A stretch of 64,000 nucleotides of DNA from Vibrio sp. B1FLJ16 (GCF_905175385.1 NZ_HG992749.1:2666001-2730000); one strand, 5' to 3'; positions 29,850 through 39,493 are shown, numbered from the stretch's first letter. Notes: a model not told the origin generated them from the sequence alone. A program made the numbers and translations.

Positions 29850-29908
29850 GATTCAGCTAATTAACCAGTGCCGGCAAATTTATCACGAGATAATTACCGG
29901 GATTGGTA

Positions 29909-31030
29909 TTACTCAGTAAGTGATTCTTCCAGCGCTTTCAGGCAGAGAGCAACATTTTCCGGACGGGCACCATATCCCATCAGACCAATACGCCACGCTT
30001 TTCCAGCCAGTGCGCCAAGCCCGGCACCAATTTCCAGATTATACGTTTCTAACAGGTGAGCACGGACTTTCGCTTCATCAGTGCCTTCCGGTACATAAAT
30101 CGCGTTCAGCTGAGGCAAGCGATAAGCTTCTTCAACAACAAACTCAAAACCAAGCTTCTGCAAACCTTCTTTTAGTTTTTCATGCATTCGCTGATGACGA
30201 GCCCACGCATTTTCAAGGCCTTCATTTTTCAGCATCAGTAATGCTTCATGCAAAGCATACAGGCTGTTAACCGGCGCAGTATGATGGTAGCTTCGCTTGC
30301 CTTCACCACTCCAGTAACCGAGGACTAAACTCTGGTCCAGGAACCAGCTTTGCACCGGCGTTGTTCGCGACTGAATTCTGTCAATTGCACCCTGTGAAAA
30401 CGTTACTGGTGACAATCCCGGCACACATGATAGGCATTTCTGACTGCCCGAATACACAGCATCCAGTTGCCACTCATCAACTTTTAGCGGCACCCCACCC
30501 AGAGACGTAACTGCATCAACAATAGAAAGTGCATTGTATTGCTTGGCTAATTTGCCCAGAGCCTGAGCATCACTCACTGCCCCGGTAGAAGTTTCCGCAT
30601 GGACAAAAGCTAAAATTTTAGTATCCGGATGCTGCTGCAGAGCCTGTTCTACTTTATCGACGGAAACTGGCATTCCCCATTCATCGTCGACAACGACCAC
30701 TTCGCCGCCAGCTCGAACTACGTTTTCACGCATGCGCTCACCAAAAACACCATTGCGGCATACGATGACTTTGTCACCTTTTTCAATCAGGTTAACGAAA
30801 CACGTTTCCATACCAGCACTGCCGGGAGCAGAAACCGCGATAGTGAACTCATTTTCAGTCTGAAACGCGTATTTCAGCAACTGTTTTAGTTCATCCATCA
30901 TAGCGATGAATAGCGGGTCCAGGTGACCGACTGTCGGGCGACTCAGCGCTTGCAGTACCTGAGGGTAAATATCTGAAGGTCCAGGTCCCATAAGTATACG
31001 ATGCGGGGGAATAAAACTTTGGATCGGCAT
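29909..31030 (-). CDS. Class V aminotransferase (alanine-glyoxylate / serine-pyruvate type)
   Basis: A 373-aa pyridoxal-phosphate enzyme of fold type I. Motifs are the N-terminal MGPGPSDIYPQVLQAL (14-29), the small-domain SAPGSAGMET, HAETSTGAV (144-152), SIVDAVTSLGG (170-180) and the Schiff-base lysine in SGSQK (K198). This set is typical of alanine-glyoxylate or serine-pyruvate aminotransferases, moving an amino group to glyoxylate or pyruvate. The substrate cannot be fixed from sequence. The start ATG at 31030 has AAGGAG upstream. It is monocistronic, with its own terminator. Confidence 0.88.
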   Translation of the reverse strand: MPIQSFIPPHRILMGPGPSDIYPQVLQALSRPTVGHLDPLFIAMMDELKQLLKYAFQTENEFTIAVSAPGSAGMETCFVNLIEKGDKVIVCRNGVFGERMRENVVRAGGEVVVVDDEWGMPVSVDKVEQALQQHPDTKILAFVHAETSTGAVSDAQALGKLAKQYNALSIVDAVTSLGGVPLKVDEWQLDAVYSGSQKCLSCVPGLSPVTFSQGAIDRIQSRTTPVQSWFLDQSLVLGYWSGEGKRSYHHTAPVNSLYALHEALLMLKNEGLENAWARHQRMHEKLKEGLQKLGFEFVVEEAYRLPQLNAIYVPEGTDEAKVRAHLLETYNLEIGAGLGALAGKAWRIGLMGYGARPENVALCLKALEESLTE

Positions 31031-31088
31031 GTCAGCTCCTTGTTTAACGTTATTTAGCCCGAGGAGAACGATTATTTTTAGAGTTTAG

Positions 31089-31355
31089 TATACCCAAATG
31101 ACTTCAAGATGCAGGATTCAGAGCGTTGTCACTGGCACAAGTTTGAGGAAAATAACGTAGTGGAATAGCAAGCTATTTCCAAGTTATATGACGCTGAAAC
31201 TGTGTCAGTGACACGCTCCTAAAGGGCGAGTTGCCTTGGCTCACAGCCTTTGTTAACGATTTTTGATTTAGAACCACTAGATCTTCAAATCGTTGCCGCG
31301 CCTGTAAGCCAAGTCATTCTCGCTGAACCTAGCATCTTGAGGTTATTTGGGTATA
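31089..31355. repeat. MITE-like element with 24-bp terminal inverted repeats
   Basis: A 267-bp non-coding element bounded by near-perfect terminal inverted repeats: the left end TATACCCAAATGACTTCAAG and the right end (reverse complement) TATACCCAAATAACCTCAAG, both continuing GATGC, with two mismatches. Nested inverted segments follow inside (GGCTCACAGC...GTAAGCCAAG region), so a single strand could fold end to end. No ORF of note. It resembles the palindromic dispersed repeats common in Vibrio intergenic regions. The flanks show no clear target-site duplication beyond TA. Confidence 0.75.
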
Positions 31356-31482
31356 AGGTCTCGGGCACCAGAGGCATCACACTAATGGATTTTGTGTAGC
31401 TCGGCAATTAGCTATAAGTATTGAGTACAAATAACCATCACAAATTCGTTAGTAGAAATCATAAGAATAGTGGAAATATTGA

Positions 31483-31511
31483 TTGACATTACAGCGGTAA
31501 AACCGTTCAAT
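31483..31511 (+). promoter_or_regulatory. lysC promoter
   Basis: TTGACA (31483-31488), a 17-bp spacer and TTCAAT (31506-31511) lie just upstream of the lysine riboswitch, so transcription would start about 10 nt before the aptamer. Confidence 0.7.
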
Positions 31512-31525
31512 GTTTGAGCTTTATG

Positions 31526-31694
31526 TGGAAGAGGAGCACTACCCAGGTAGATGATTTGTGGAACCGCAATTCCAATACAAACCATTGAGGGGGAGTAGTG
31601 CCGAGGTAAGTCAAAATTGCAGGGTTTGACTTGTCGGTTGACCTGGGTTGAGTCCCATCAACTGTCATCAGCACCGTCTGATGAAGAGCTTCTG
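31526..31694 (+). promoter_or_regulatory. Lysine riboswitch (L box) controlling lysC
   Basis: The leader before lysC carries the conserved lysine-aptamer elements in order: AGAGGAGC, GGTAG, GAGGGGGAGTAGTGCCGAGG, CCTGGGTTG and the TGTCATCAGCACCGTCTGATG arm. Helix P1 closes by pairing TGGAAG (31526-31531) with CTTCTG (31689-31694). Bound lysine should favour the downstream terminator hairpin and so repress aspartokinase synthesis. Confidence 0.9.
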
Positions 31695-31738
31695 AGGGTA
31701 CATATTTCAAATGACATTTTAGATACCTCTCTTTTTGC
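31694..31738 (+). terminator. Riboswitch expression-platform terminator
   Basis: GAGGGTA (31694-31700) can pair with TACCTC (31724-31729) with one bulged G, and a TCTCTTTTTG tract follows. It shares base 31694 with helix P1, giving a possible switch. The stem is short, so another pairing may be used. Confidence 0.5.
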
Positions 31739-31802
31739 TCTGCTCCTCTCCTCACTAAATATCGGATATACATTATTTTCTAGGAAGTCGTGGGAGAACG
31801 CA

Positions 31803-33155
31803 GTGAGCGCATTTAACGTAGCAAAATTCGGTGGAACCAGTGTTGCCAACTTTGAGGCAATGAGTCGTTGTGCCACCATTATCGAAAACAATCCAAATAC
31901 TCGCCTTGTCGTTAGCAGCGCTTGTTCAGGTGTAACAAACCTATTGGTGGAACTGGCCAATGGTGTCCAGGATCAGGAGCAACGTGCCGAGTTGCTGCGT
32001 AAACTCGCGGAAATTCATGACGCTATTCTTGGTGAGCTAAGAGATGCTACGGAAGCAACCACGGAGGTTTACGCGATTCTGGACACGGTCACCAGCTTAG
32101 CCGAAGCCGCATCCATTCAAGCCAGCACTAAGCTAACAGATCATTTGGTTGCATGTGGTGAACTGATGTCAACACACATTCTGGCTCAACTGATGAGAGA
32201 GCGTGGCATTAATGCAGTGCGTTTCGATATACGCGAAGTGCTAAGAACCGACAACAACTTCGGCCGTGCTGAACCGAACGTCGAAGCCATTTTTCAGCTG
32301 GCGCAAGAGAAACTCGTACCACTGTGTCAGGAATCGATCGTGATTACTCAGGGCTTTATCGGTTCTGACGAGGAAGGCAACACTACGACGTTAGGTCGCG
32401 GTGGCAGTGACTACAGCGCTGCGCTTATCGCTGAGGGTGTAAAGGCTTCCGGCCTGGAAATTTGGACCGATGTCCCTGGCATCTATACAACCGATCCGCG
32501 TATTGCGCCAAAAGCATCACCGATTCCGGAAATCAGCTTCAGTGAAGCGTCAGAGATGGCAAATTTTGGCGCGAAGATCCTTCACCCTTCCACGCTGGTA
32601 CCAGCGCTACGCCACGACATACCGGTTTTTGTCGGTTCTTCTAAAGATCCGGAAGCCGGCGGCACCTGGATTCGCCATCAAGTAGAAAGCTCACCGTTGT
32701 ACCGGGCTCTGGCATTACGTTGCAACCAGACAATGGTGACACTGCGTAGTGCAAACATGTTCCACGCATACGGTTTCCTGGCGAAAGTATTCGAAATACT
32801 GGCTAAACACAAAATTTCGGTAGACCTGATTACCACTTCTGAAATCAGTGTCTCACTGACACTGGACCAAACCGATACGTCTGGCGGCGCACCGCAGTTA
32901 CCTCAGGAAGTAAGAGAAGAGCTGGAAGAGCTGTGTAAAGTAGAAGTCGAGCACGATTTATGTTTAGTCGCGCTGATAGGTAATAATATGAGTGGCACTA
33001 AAGGCTACGCGAAGCAAGTCTTCGGTACGCTAGAAGACTTTAACCTGCGTATGATTTGCTACGGTGCAAGCCCACATAACTTGTGTTTCCTGCTGCACAA
33101 ATCAGAATCACAGCTGGCAATTCAGAAACTACACACCGAGTTGTTTGAACGATAA
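31803..33155 (+). CDS. lysC: LysC, lysine-sensitive aspartokinase III
   Basis: A 450-aa aspartate kinase (E. coli LysC is 449). The kinase domain starts with KFGGTSV (8-14) and includes TTLGRGGSDYSAALIAEG and the FGAKILHPSTL motif; two C-terminal ACT domains (about 315-450) bind lysine. It phosphorylates aspartate in the first step to lysine, threonine and methionine. I chose the GTG at 31803, preceded by GGGAG; a longer frame beginning at 31617 would translate the riboswitch and lacks family sequence. Expression is under lysine riboswitch control. Confidence 0.95.
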   Translation: MSAFNVAKFGGTSVANFEAMSRCATIIENNPNTRLVVSSACSGVTNLLVELANGVQDQEQRAELLRKLAEIHDAILGELRDATEATTEVYAILDTVTSLAEAASIQASTKLTDHLVACGELMSTHILAQLMRERGINAVRFDIREVLRTDNNFGRAEPNVEAIFQLAQEKLVPLCQESIVITQGFIGSDEEGNTTTLGRGGSDYSAALIAEGVKASGLEIWTDVPGIYTTDPRIAPKASPIPEISFSEASEMANFGAKILHPSTLVPALRHDIPVFVGSSKDPEAGGTWIRHQVESSPLYRALALRCNQTMVTLRSANMFHAYGFLAKVFEILAKHKISVDLITTSEISVSLTLDQTDTSGGAPQLPQEVREELEELCKVEVEHDLCLVALIGNNMSGTKGYAKQVFGTLEDFNLRMICYGASPHNLCFLLHKSESQLAIQKLHTELFER

Positions 33156-33185
33156 GTACCAAACTTTCAACAAGACAAAATAACA

Positions 33186-33208
33186 AAGGGCTGCCACTGG
33201 CAGCCCTT
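33186..33208. terminator. Bidirectional terminator between lysC and metH
   Basis: A 10-bp perfect stem (AAGGGCTGCC / GGCAGCCCTT) with a 3-nt loop lies between the convergent lysC and metH stops; A and T tracts on both sides. Confidence 0.85.
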
Positions 33209-33223
33209 CTACTTTTCAACTGA

Positions 33224-36200
33224 TTAACCGTTAATATTTGGACCTAACCACTTCTCTGCCTCTAACCGGTCCCAGCCTTTACGTTCAGCGTAACTTTCCA
33301 GCTGATCTTCCTGGATCTGTGCGATCGCAAAGTAACGAGAATCAGGGTGCGAGAAATACCAACCAGAAACAGAAGCCCCCGGGTACATCGCATAACTCGA
33401 AGTCAGTGACATACCGATATTCTCTTCGACATCTAAAAGATCCCATAATGGCGCTTTTTCAGTATGCTCAGGACATGCCGGATAACCCGGTGCAGGTCGA
33501 ATTCCCTGATACTTTTCACGAATCAGATCATCGTTGGTTAAATTCTCATCCTCAGCATAACCCCAGATCTCTTTTCTTACCCGTTCGTGCAGATACTCTG
33601 CAAAGGCTTCAGCTAAGCGATCCGCAACAGCCTGGATCATGATCGCGTTGTAATCATCACCTTTAGCCTTGTATTCATCAGCCAGTTCACGTTCACCAAT
33701 ACCACCAGTCACTGCAAACGCCCCAACCCAGTCGTGCTTACCGGAAACTTTAGGTGCAACGTAATCTGACAGACAATAGTTAAAGCCTTTTGGCTTTTCA
33801 GTTTGCTGTCGAAGGTTACATAAAACTTTCGCGACTTCGCTGCGAGACTCATCAGAATAAACTTCAATGTCATCACCCACGCTAGCTGCCGGGAACAGAC
33901 CACAAATACCACGTGCATTGAGTAAACCTTCACGTTCAACACGATCAAGCAGTTCATTCGCATCATGGAACAAGCGCTGCGCTTCTTCACCGACTTCTTC
34001 ATGTTTGAAGATAGTCGGGTATTTACCGACAAGTGACCAGGTCATAAAGAATGGTGTCCAGTCGATGTACTGACGCAAAGTAGCAACATCAAAATCATCA
34101 AAGATATGAATACCCGGCTTCTTAGGAGCAGGAGGAGTATAAGCACTCCAGTCAATCGCTACTTTGTTGGCACGAGCTTCTTCTAGTGTTACCGGCTTGG
34201 TTCTTGGCTTCTTACGGCTATGCTGATCACGTACACGAACATAATCTTCATCGAGTTTTTCGACAAATCCAGGTCGCAACTCATCAGATAGCAGCGACGT
34301 ACATACCCCAACTGCCCGTGATGCGTTGTTCACATAAACAACCGGATGCTTGTAGTTCTGCTCTATCTTGACCGCAGTGTGCGCTTTCGAGGTTGTTGCG
34401 CCGCCAATCAGCAATGGAAGGTCAAAATCCAGACGTTCCATCTCTTTCGCTACGTGTACCATTTCATCTAAAGACGGGGTAATCAGTCCTGACAAGCCGA
34501 TAATATCGACGTTCTCTTCTTTGGCGACTTTTAGGATCTTCTCGCAAGGCACCATAACGCCGAGGTCAATGATCTCGTAGTTATTACATTGCAGAACAAC
34601 ACCCACGATATTTTTTCCGATATCATGTACATCGCCTTTCACCGTTGCTAGCAAGATCTTACCGTTACTCGACCCTGATTGCTTTTCTGCATTGATATAA
34701 GGTTCTAGGTGAGCAACCGCCTGCTTCATTACACGTGCTGATTTCACGACCTGAGGCAGGAACATCTTTCCTTCACCAAACAGGTCACCGACCACGTTCA
34801 TGCCATCCATTAACGGGCCTTCAATTACCTCCAATGGTTTCGAGGCGTTAACGCGGGCTTCTTCTGTATCCTGCACAATGAACTCAGTAATACCTTTAAC
34901 CAGAGCGTGTTCCAAGCGTTTTTCTACCGGCCAGGTACGCCATTCCAGTGCAGAGGCATCCTCTTCTTTACCAACGCCTTTATCTGCATATTCAGCAGCA
35001 ATATCCAACAGCCTTTCAGTCGCATCATTACGACGGTTCAATACCACGTCTTCGACCGCTTCACGCAGCTTTTCCGGTACGTTATCGTAAATCTCCAGCT
35101 GACCGGCATTAACGATCCCCATATCCATACCGTTTTTAAAACAGTGGTAAAGGAATACAGCGTGAATCGCCTCGCGCACATAGTTATTACCGCGGAAAGA
35201 GAAAGATACGTTAGACACACCACCAGATATCATCGCATGTGGTAAGTCACGCTTGATGTCACCAACCGCTTCAATAAAGTCAACAGCGTAGTTGTTGTGC
35301 TCATCAATACCTGTCGCGACAGCAAAAATATTCGGGTCAAAAATAATGTCTTCTGGCGGGAAGCCGACTTCATCAACCAAGATACGGTAAGCATTAGTAC
35401 AAATTTCTATTTTTCGCTCTCGAGTATCAGCCTGGCCAACTTCATCAAATGCCATGACGATAACGGCTGCACCATAACGGCGAATCAATTTAGCCTGCTC
35501 AACGAATTTCTCTTTCCCTTCCTTCAGAGAAATCGAATTTACGATACCTTTACCCTGAATACACTTCAGTCCGGCTTCAATAACTTCCCACTTGGAAGAG
35601 TCGACCATTATAGGCACTTTGGAAATTTCCGGCTCTGAAGCGCAAAGGTTCAGGAAGCGAACCATACAAGCCTCTGCATCCAGCATCCCTTCATCCATAT
35701 TGATATCGATGATTTGTGCGCCGTTTTCGACTTGCTGCCGAGCTACATCTAACGCTTCGTCATATAGCTCTTCCTTAATCAAGCGCTTAAAACGAGCCGA
35801 ACCAGTTACGTTAGTGCGCTCACCGACATTAATAAACAAGGAATCTTTTTCTATTGTCAGTGGTTCCAGACCTGACAAACGGCATGCCACAGGTAGTTCA
35901 GGTAACTGGCGAGGAGTAACGTTTTCAACAACTGCTGCCATTTGACGTATGTGATCGGGAGTAGTACCGCAACAACCACCAATCAGGTTCAAGAACCCGC
36001 TGTCAGCCCACTCTTTAACATGCTCAGCCATGTCATCAGGAGACAGGTCATATTCACCGAATGCATTTGGCAAGCCCGCGTTCGGGTGTGCAGATACAAA
36101 AGACTCAGAGATACGCGAGAGTTCTTCAACATATGGGCGCAGTTCATCTGGGCCAAGGGCACAGTTCAAACCAAAAGAAAGTGGCTTAACGTGACGTAAA

Positions 36201-36904
36201 GAGTTGTAAAACGCTTCCGTCGTTTGACCTGACAGAGTACGGCCTGAGGCATCGGTAATTGTGCCTGATATCATTACTGGTAGTGAGATACCCAACTCTT
36301 CAAATACAGCGTCAACTGCGAAAGCACATGCTTTAGCGTTTAAGGTATCAAAAATAGTTTCGATGAGGATCAGATCTGAGCCACCTCTAATCAGAGCGCG
36401 AGTCGACTCAGAGTAGGCTTCAACTAACTGGTCAAAACTGACATTGCGGTAACCCGGGTCATTTACATCCGGAGAGATAGAACAGGTGCGGTTTGTCGGA
36501 CCAAGCACACCAGCTACATAGCGTGGTTTATCAGGTGTTCTTGAGGTCCACTCATCCGCTGCTTCACGAGCTAACCTAGCCGCAGCAAAGTTGATCTCTT
36601 CGCTAAGGCTTTCCATATCATAGTCAGCCATCGCAATCGTAGTCGCATTAAAGGTGTTAGTTTCAAGAATATCAGCGCCGGCTTCAAGATAAGCGCTATG
36701 GATGTCCTTGATCAGTTGAGGCTGACTGAGTACCAACAAGTCGTTGTTACCCTTTAGATCGCAATGCCAATCAGCAAAACGCTCTCCTCGATAATCTTGC
36801 TCTTCAAGTTTATATCCCTGAATCATGGTGCCCATACCACCATCAATCAGAAGAATACGTTGCTTCAACTGAGCTTCAATCTGTTGTCTTACATTACTTC
36901 CCAC
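33224..36904 (-). CDS. metH: MetH, cobalamin-dependent methionine synthase
   Basis: A 1226-aa four-module enzyme that moves a methyl group from methyltetrahydrofolate to homocysteine. In order: the homocysteine-binding barrel with zinc ligands ([11 protein letters not shown] near 310), the pterin-binding barrel (about 355-620; [15 protein letters not shown]), the cobalamin module (about 650-900) with DVHDIGKN whose His coordinates cobalt, and the C-terminal activation domain (about 910-1226) with [12 protein letters not shown] and [16 protein letters not shown] for S-adenosylmethionine. The start is a GTG at 36904 preceded by GAGG; no upstream ATG is in frame. Met boxes lie just upstream. Confidence 0.98.
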   Translation of the reverse strand: MGSNVRQQIEAQLKQRILLIDGGMGTMIQGYKLEEQDYRGERFADWHCDLKGNNDLLVLSQPQLIKDIHSAYLEAGADILETNTFNATTIAMADYDMESLSEEINFAAARLAREAADEWTSRTPDKPRYVAGVLGPTNRTCSISPDVNDPGYRNVSFDQLVEAYSESTRALIRGGSDLILIETIFDTLNAKACAFAVDAVFEELGISLPVMISGTITDASGRTLSGQTTEAFYNSLRHVKPLSFGLNCALGPDELRPYVEELSRISESFVSAHPNAGLPNAFGEYDLSPDDMAEHVKEWADSGFLNLIGGCCGTTPDHIRQMAAVVENVTPRQLPELPVACRLSGLEPLTIEKDSLFINVGERTNVTGSARFKRLIKEELYDEALDVARQQVENGAQIIDINMDEGMLDAEACMVRFLNLCASEPEISKVPIMVDSSKWEVIEAGLKCIQGKGIVNSISLKEGKEKFVEQAKLIRRYGAAVIVMAFDEVGQADTRERKIEICTNAYRILVDEVGFPPEDIIFDPNIFAVATGIDEHNNYAVDFIEAVGDIKRDLPHAMISGGVSNVSFSFRGNNYVREAIHAVFLYHCFKNGMDMGIVNAGQLEIYDNVPEKLREAVEDVVLNRRNDATERLLDIAAEYADKGVGKEEDASALEWRTWPVEKRLEHALVKGITEFIVQDTEEARVNASKPLEVIEGPLMDGMNVVGDLFGEGKMFLPQVVKSARVMKQAVAHLEPYINAEKQSGSSNGKILLATVKGDVHDIGKNIVGVVLQCNNYEIIDLGVMVPCEKILKVAKEENVDIIGLSGLITPSLDEMVHVAKEMERLDFDLPLLIGGATTSKAHTAVKIEQNYKHPVVYVNNASRAVGVCTSLLSDELRPGFVEKLDEDYVRVRDQHSRKKPRTKPVTLEEARANKVAIDWSAYTPPAPKKPGIHIFDDFDVATLRQYIDWTPFFMTWSLVGKYPTIFKHEEVGEEAQRLFHDANELLDRVEREGLLNARGICGLFPAASVGDDIEVYSDESRSEVAKVLCNLRQQTEKPKGFNYCLSDYVAPKVSGKHDWVGAFAVTGGIGERELADEYKAKGDDYNAIMIQAVADRLAEAFAEYLHERVRKEIWGYAEDENLTNDDLIREKYQGIRPAPGYPACPEHTEKAPLWDLLDVEENIGMSLTSSYAMYPGASVSGWYFSHPDSRYFAIAQIQEDQLESYAERKGWDRLEAEKWLGPNING

Positions 36905-36954
36905 AGTACAGCCTCATTCCTTTAGTTATGATCCCATCCTATCACACAAACTTC

Positions 36955-36978
36955 AGGAGTCTAGACGTCCAAACGTAG
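36955..36978 (-). promoter_or_regulatory. Tandem met boxes (MetJ operator) for metH
   Basis: Three adjacent 8-mers, AGGAGTCT, AGACGTCC and AAACGTAG, match the MetJ consensus AGACGTCT at about 6, 7 and 5 of 8 positions. Tandem met boxes 50-75 bp upstream of metH imply methionine/SAM repression. Confidence 0.65.
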
Positions 36979-37096
36979 ATTTCATGATTATTTTATCGAG
37001 CTCTTAACTTATAAAAGAATCACGAAAAAATGTTTGCTATTTAAGCAGCATCCGCCGAGAATTCCATTCATAAAATGTTACAAACAGAGTGTTCTA

Positions 37097-38455
37097 ATGT
37101 CGGTCTATCATACTTTATGTTTTCTATCCGCTGCTGCGATGTTAATCGCTTTCGTAAACAGCAAAATAGGAAAGATGCAAACTACCATCGCTATCACAGC
37201 TGGCTCAATGGTGCTTTCCCTTCTTATCCTTATTGCAGGTCAAAACAACTGGTTTCATCTCACGGAAATTGCTACGCAGACAGTAACCAGTATCAACTTC
37301 GAAAATTTCTTACTTAAAGGCATTTTAGGTTTTTTGCTTTTTGCCGGTGGCCTGGGTATCAAGCTACCTAACTTAAAAGATCAAAAATGGGAAATTACAG
37401 TATTAGCGCTTGCAGCCACTCTGTTCTCGACGTTCTTTATCGGTTTTGCTCTTTATGGCATCTGCTTGCTAATTGGTATTCAGTTTGACTTGATATACTG
37501 CTTACTGTTTGGCTCATTGATTTCTCCAACTGACCCGATAGCAGTTCTTGCTATTGTTAAAAAGTTGGACGCACCGAAACGTATCTCAACTCAAATTGAA
37601 GGTGAGTCATTGTTTAACGATGGCTTCGGTCTGGTCATTTTTGTCACTTTATTTACCATCGCTTTTGGCACTGAAGCTCCTACAGTCGGAAGTGTGACAA
37701 TGCTATTTATCCAGGAAGCAATTGGCGGCATATTCTACGGTTTCTTGCTCGGACTGCTCTTCCACTACTTAATTAGTGCGACAGACGATCACTCAATGGA
37801 ACTACTTTTAACGATAGGCGTCCCTACTGCTGGTTATGCATTCGCAGAATACATCCACGTATCGGGTCCTTTGGCAATGGTAGTTTCAGGGATCATGATT
37901 GGTAACTGGACACGCTTTATTGGCTTCTCTAAAGAAAGTGAAGATCACCTGGATCACTTTTGGGAGCTGGTCGATGAATTCCTAAACGGTGTTCTGTTCC
38001 TATTGATAGGTATGTCGATGCTGCTATTTAAATTTCATGAAGAAGACTGGATCATGATGGCCATTGCAGTTCCTCTAGTACTAACGTCGCGGTATCTCAG
38101 TGTATTCCTTTCGTACATCGGATTTAAACGTTTCAGAAAATACAACCGCTGGTCAGTAAAAATCCTGACTTGGGGAGGTCTTCGTGGTGGCTTAGCACTT
38201 GCGATGGCACTATCCATTCCATCTGGAATCTGGGTTATTCAGGACAAGTTGATCGACGTGAAAGAGATCATTCTGGTAATGACTTACGCTGTAGTTGTGT
38301 TTTCTATCTTGATTCAAGGCTCGACCATTACCCCAATGATCGAAAAAGCCAAAGAAGAAGAAAAGAAGATGGAGGAAGCGCATAGCACCCAAGCGGCCTC
38401 CGAAAAAGATGAGAACAGTGAGCAACTCAAGCAGCAAGAACAACTTGAGTCTTAA
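37097..38455 (+). CDS. CPA1 family Na+/H+ antiporter
   Basis: A 452-aa polytopic cation/proton antiporter with about 12 hydrophobic helices. Family motifs are the conserved LISPTDPIAVLAIVKKL (with the transport Asp), IEGESLFNDGFGLVIFV and WGGLRGGLALAMAL. The C-terminal tail is hydrophilic and rich in Glu, Lys and Gln. I use the ATG at 37097 (MSVYHTLCFL); 21 further in-frame codons upstream lack conservation and put charged sequence before the first helix. It exports Na+ (or K+) in exchange for H+. The ion is not decided by sequence. It lies divergent from metH. Confidence 0.88.
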   Translation: MSVYHTLCFLSAAAMLIAFVNSKIGKMQTTIAITAGSMVLSLLILIAGQNNWFHLTEIATQTVTSINFENFLLKGILGFLLFAGGLGIKLPNLKDQKWEITVLALAATLFSTFFIGFALYGICLLIGIQFDLIYCLLFGSLISPTDPIAVLAIVKKLDAPKRISTQIEGESLFNDGFGLVIFVTLFTIAFGTEAPTVGSVTMLFIQEAIGGIFYGFLLGLLFHYLISATDDHSMELLLTIGVPTAGYAFAEYIHVSGPLAMVVSGIMIGNWTRFIGFSKESEDHLDHFWELVDEFLNGVLFLLIGMSMLLFKFHEEDWIMMAIAVPLVLTSRYLSVFLSYIGFKRFRKYNRWSVKILTWGGLRGGLALAMALSIPSGIWVIQDKLIDVKEIILVMTYAVVVFSILIQGSTITPMIEKAKEEEKKMEEAHSTQAASEKDENSEQLKQQEQLES

Positions 38456-38470
38456 CCAGACAGCTATACA

Positions 38471-38496
38471 AAAAAGCAGCCATCCCGCTGCTTTTT
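38471..38496 (+). terminator. Antiporter terminator
   Basis: AAAAAGCAGC (38471-38480) pairs with GCTGCTTTTT (38487-38496), followed by further T residues. Confidence 0.85.
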
Positions 38497-38502
38497 TTAT
38501 AC

Positions 38503-39012
38503 TTAAATATAATGGGTAAGCGAACATCAGCGTAATCAGGCTAATAATCTTGTTTCCCGCACCCATTAGAATGTGTAGGAATTGATAAAGATAAACTATC
38601 TAGCTAATCAGATTTGAACTGAATTGTCGCTAGAATTAGTGAAAGTCAGACGTGCTTGAGATGCTCGCCAGGTAGGAATCGATAACGGCAGGATTAGAAC
38701 ACCTAACTTTGGGACACGCAGCTAGTGATTTCATCACTTCTATCCAGCTATGTCTTTTAGCCAGACGAAAACGAGTTCCTCTGCTTCAAGTTAGACCCAT
38801 CAATAGAGGCAGATAACGAAACCGTTTTCATCTCTATTCTTTCGCTGCGGGTCAAAGCCACAGTTCGACATTGGATACGATAGTTATCATATCCTTGTTT
38901 GTTAGTTAGCTCGCCGGTTTTAACTGCTGAGGACTGCCTTCAAGTTAAAGCATAGTGAGTAATCGCACTGAGTACGCTTAACGTAGAGGGGCTATGTGAA
39001 ATAGACATAATT
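38503..39012. other. Gene-free stretch, nothing recognised
   Basis: About 500 bp between the antiporter terminator and a 31-bp inverted repeat (39013-39043). I see no ORF with coding character, no complete tRNA and no recognisable IS remnant. Confidence 0.5.
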
Positions 39013-39043
39013 CGTCCTCAATGTGTAAACACATTTCAGGACG
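39013..39043. repeat. Inverted repeat
   Basis: CGTCCT and AATGTGT arms pair with ACACATT and AGGACG across a 2-nt loop with a small internal mismatch. No T tract follows on the minus strand; function unknown. Confidence 0.45.
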
Positions 39044-39063
39044 GACACCAGATATGACAAAAA

Positions 39064-39083
39064 CCTCGCTATTTATAACGAGG
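39064..39083 (-). terminator. Terminator A downstream of the rrn/tRNA-Ser transcript
   Basis: CCTCG (39064-39068) pairs with CGAGG (39079-39083); TTTTTG follows on the minus strand. It is the last of three terminator-like hairpins after tRNA-Ser. Confidence 0.55.
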
Positions 39084-39093
39084 CTTCTTAATA

Positions 39094-39158
39094 CTAGCTG
39101 AGAGTGAGGGATCGCGACCGACCTAGGTTCTGATACATATCCCTACGGACTTACAAGC
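39094..39158 (-). pseudogene. tRNA 3'-half-like relic A
   Basis: Read leftward, the segment has CTTGTAAG flanked by short complementary runs, then CCTAGGTCGGTCGCGATCCC and CTCTCAGCTA. This resembles an anticodon arm plus T arm plus acceptor 3' strand, but no 5' half or CCA is intact. It aligns with relic B along CCTAG-TCGGTC-CG-CCC-CTCTCAG. A terminator follows it. Degenerate; the original amino-acid identity is not determinable. Confidence 0.4.
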
Positions 39159-39168
39159 CCCCAAAAAC

Positions 39169-39204
39169 AACGAAAGCCTACAAATTCTTTGCAGGCTTTC
39201 TATA
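39169..39204 (-). terminator. Terminator B
   Basis: GAAAGCCT(G/A)CAAA arms pair across a short loop (about 39173-39203) and GTTGTTTTTG follows on the minus strand. It stands between relic B and relic A. Confidence 0.65.
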
Positions 39205-39206
39205 TT

Positions 39207-39252
39207 GTGACTGAGAGCCGGGGCCGAGACCGACTAGGGATTTAACAAATCC
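39207..39252 (-). pseudogene. tRNA 3'-half-like relic B
   Basis: Read leftward, GGGATTTGTTAAATCCC forms a 5-bp stem with the 7-nt loop TTGTTAA (anticodon-like GTT). It is followed by TAGTCGGTCTCGGCCCCGGCT, a 6-bp T-arm-like hairpin, and CTCTCAGTCA in the place of an acceptor strand and CCA. The 5' half is missing. It is homologous to relic A and lies between two terminators. Confidence 0.45.
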
Positions 39253-39275
39253 CGTGATTGTTCAGTGCGCATAAA

Positions 39276-39310
39276 TGAAGAAAGCCCGTTGATTTCTCAA
39301 CGGGCTTTCT
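39276..39310 (-). terminator. Terminator C after tRNA-Ser
   Basis: AGAAAGCCCGTTGA pairs with TCAACGGGCTTTCT (14 bp, loop of about 4), directly downstream of tRNA-Ser on the minus strand, followed by TCATTTATG. It probably ends the left rRNA operon. Confidence 0.8.
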
Positions 39311-39315
39311 AAATG

Positions 39316-39406
39316 TGGCGGAGAGATAGGGATTTGAACCCTAGATACGCTATTAACGTATGCCGGTTTTCAAGACCGGTGCTTTCAACCACTCAGCCAT
39401 CTCTCC
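39316..39406 (-). tRNA. tRNA-Ser (UGA)
   Basis: A 91-nt tRNA with CCA encoded. The acceptor GGAGAGA pairs with TCTCTCC, the anticodon loop is CTTGAAA (anticodon TGA), and a long variable arm (CATACG...CGTAT) and T arm (GGGTTCAAATCCC) follow, as expected for tRNA-Ser. It lies 88 bp after the 5S gene on the same strand with no clear terminator between, so it is probably a distal tRNA of the left rRNA operon. Confidence 0.97.
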
Positions 39407-39493
39407 ACAAATTGTTACTAAAACTTAGTCTTACTTAATAATGCTAATTTTTAGTTTGGTTTTCATCTGTTCAAAAGATGAAGACCTAATTAA

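Noticed and set aside
31507..31773. Minus-strand ORF of 88 aa
   Set aside because: It overlaps the lysine riboswitch and lysC leader on the opposite strand; no coding character.
38503..39012. Possible IS or prophage scar
   Set aside because: No transposase motif, terminal repeat or target duplication could be found; left as unassigned DNA.
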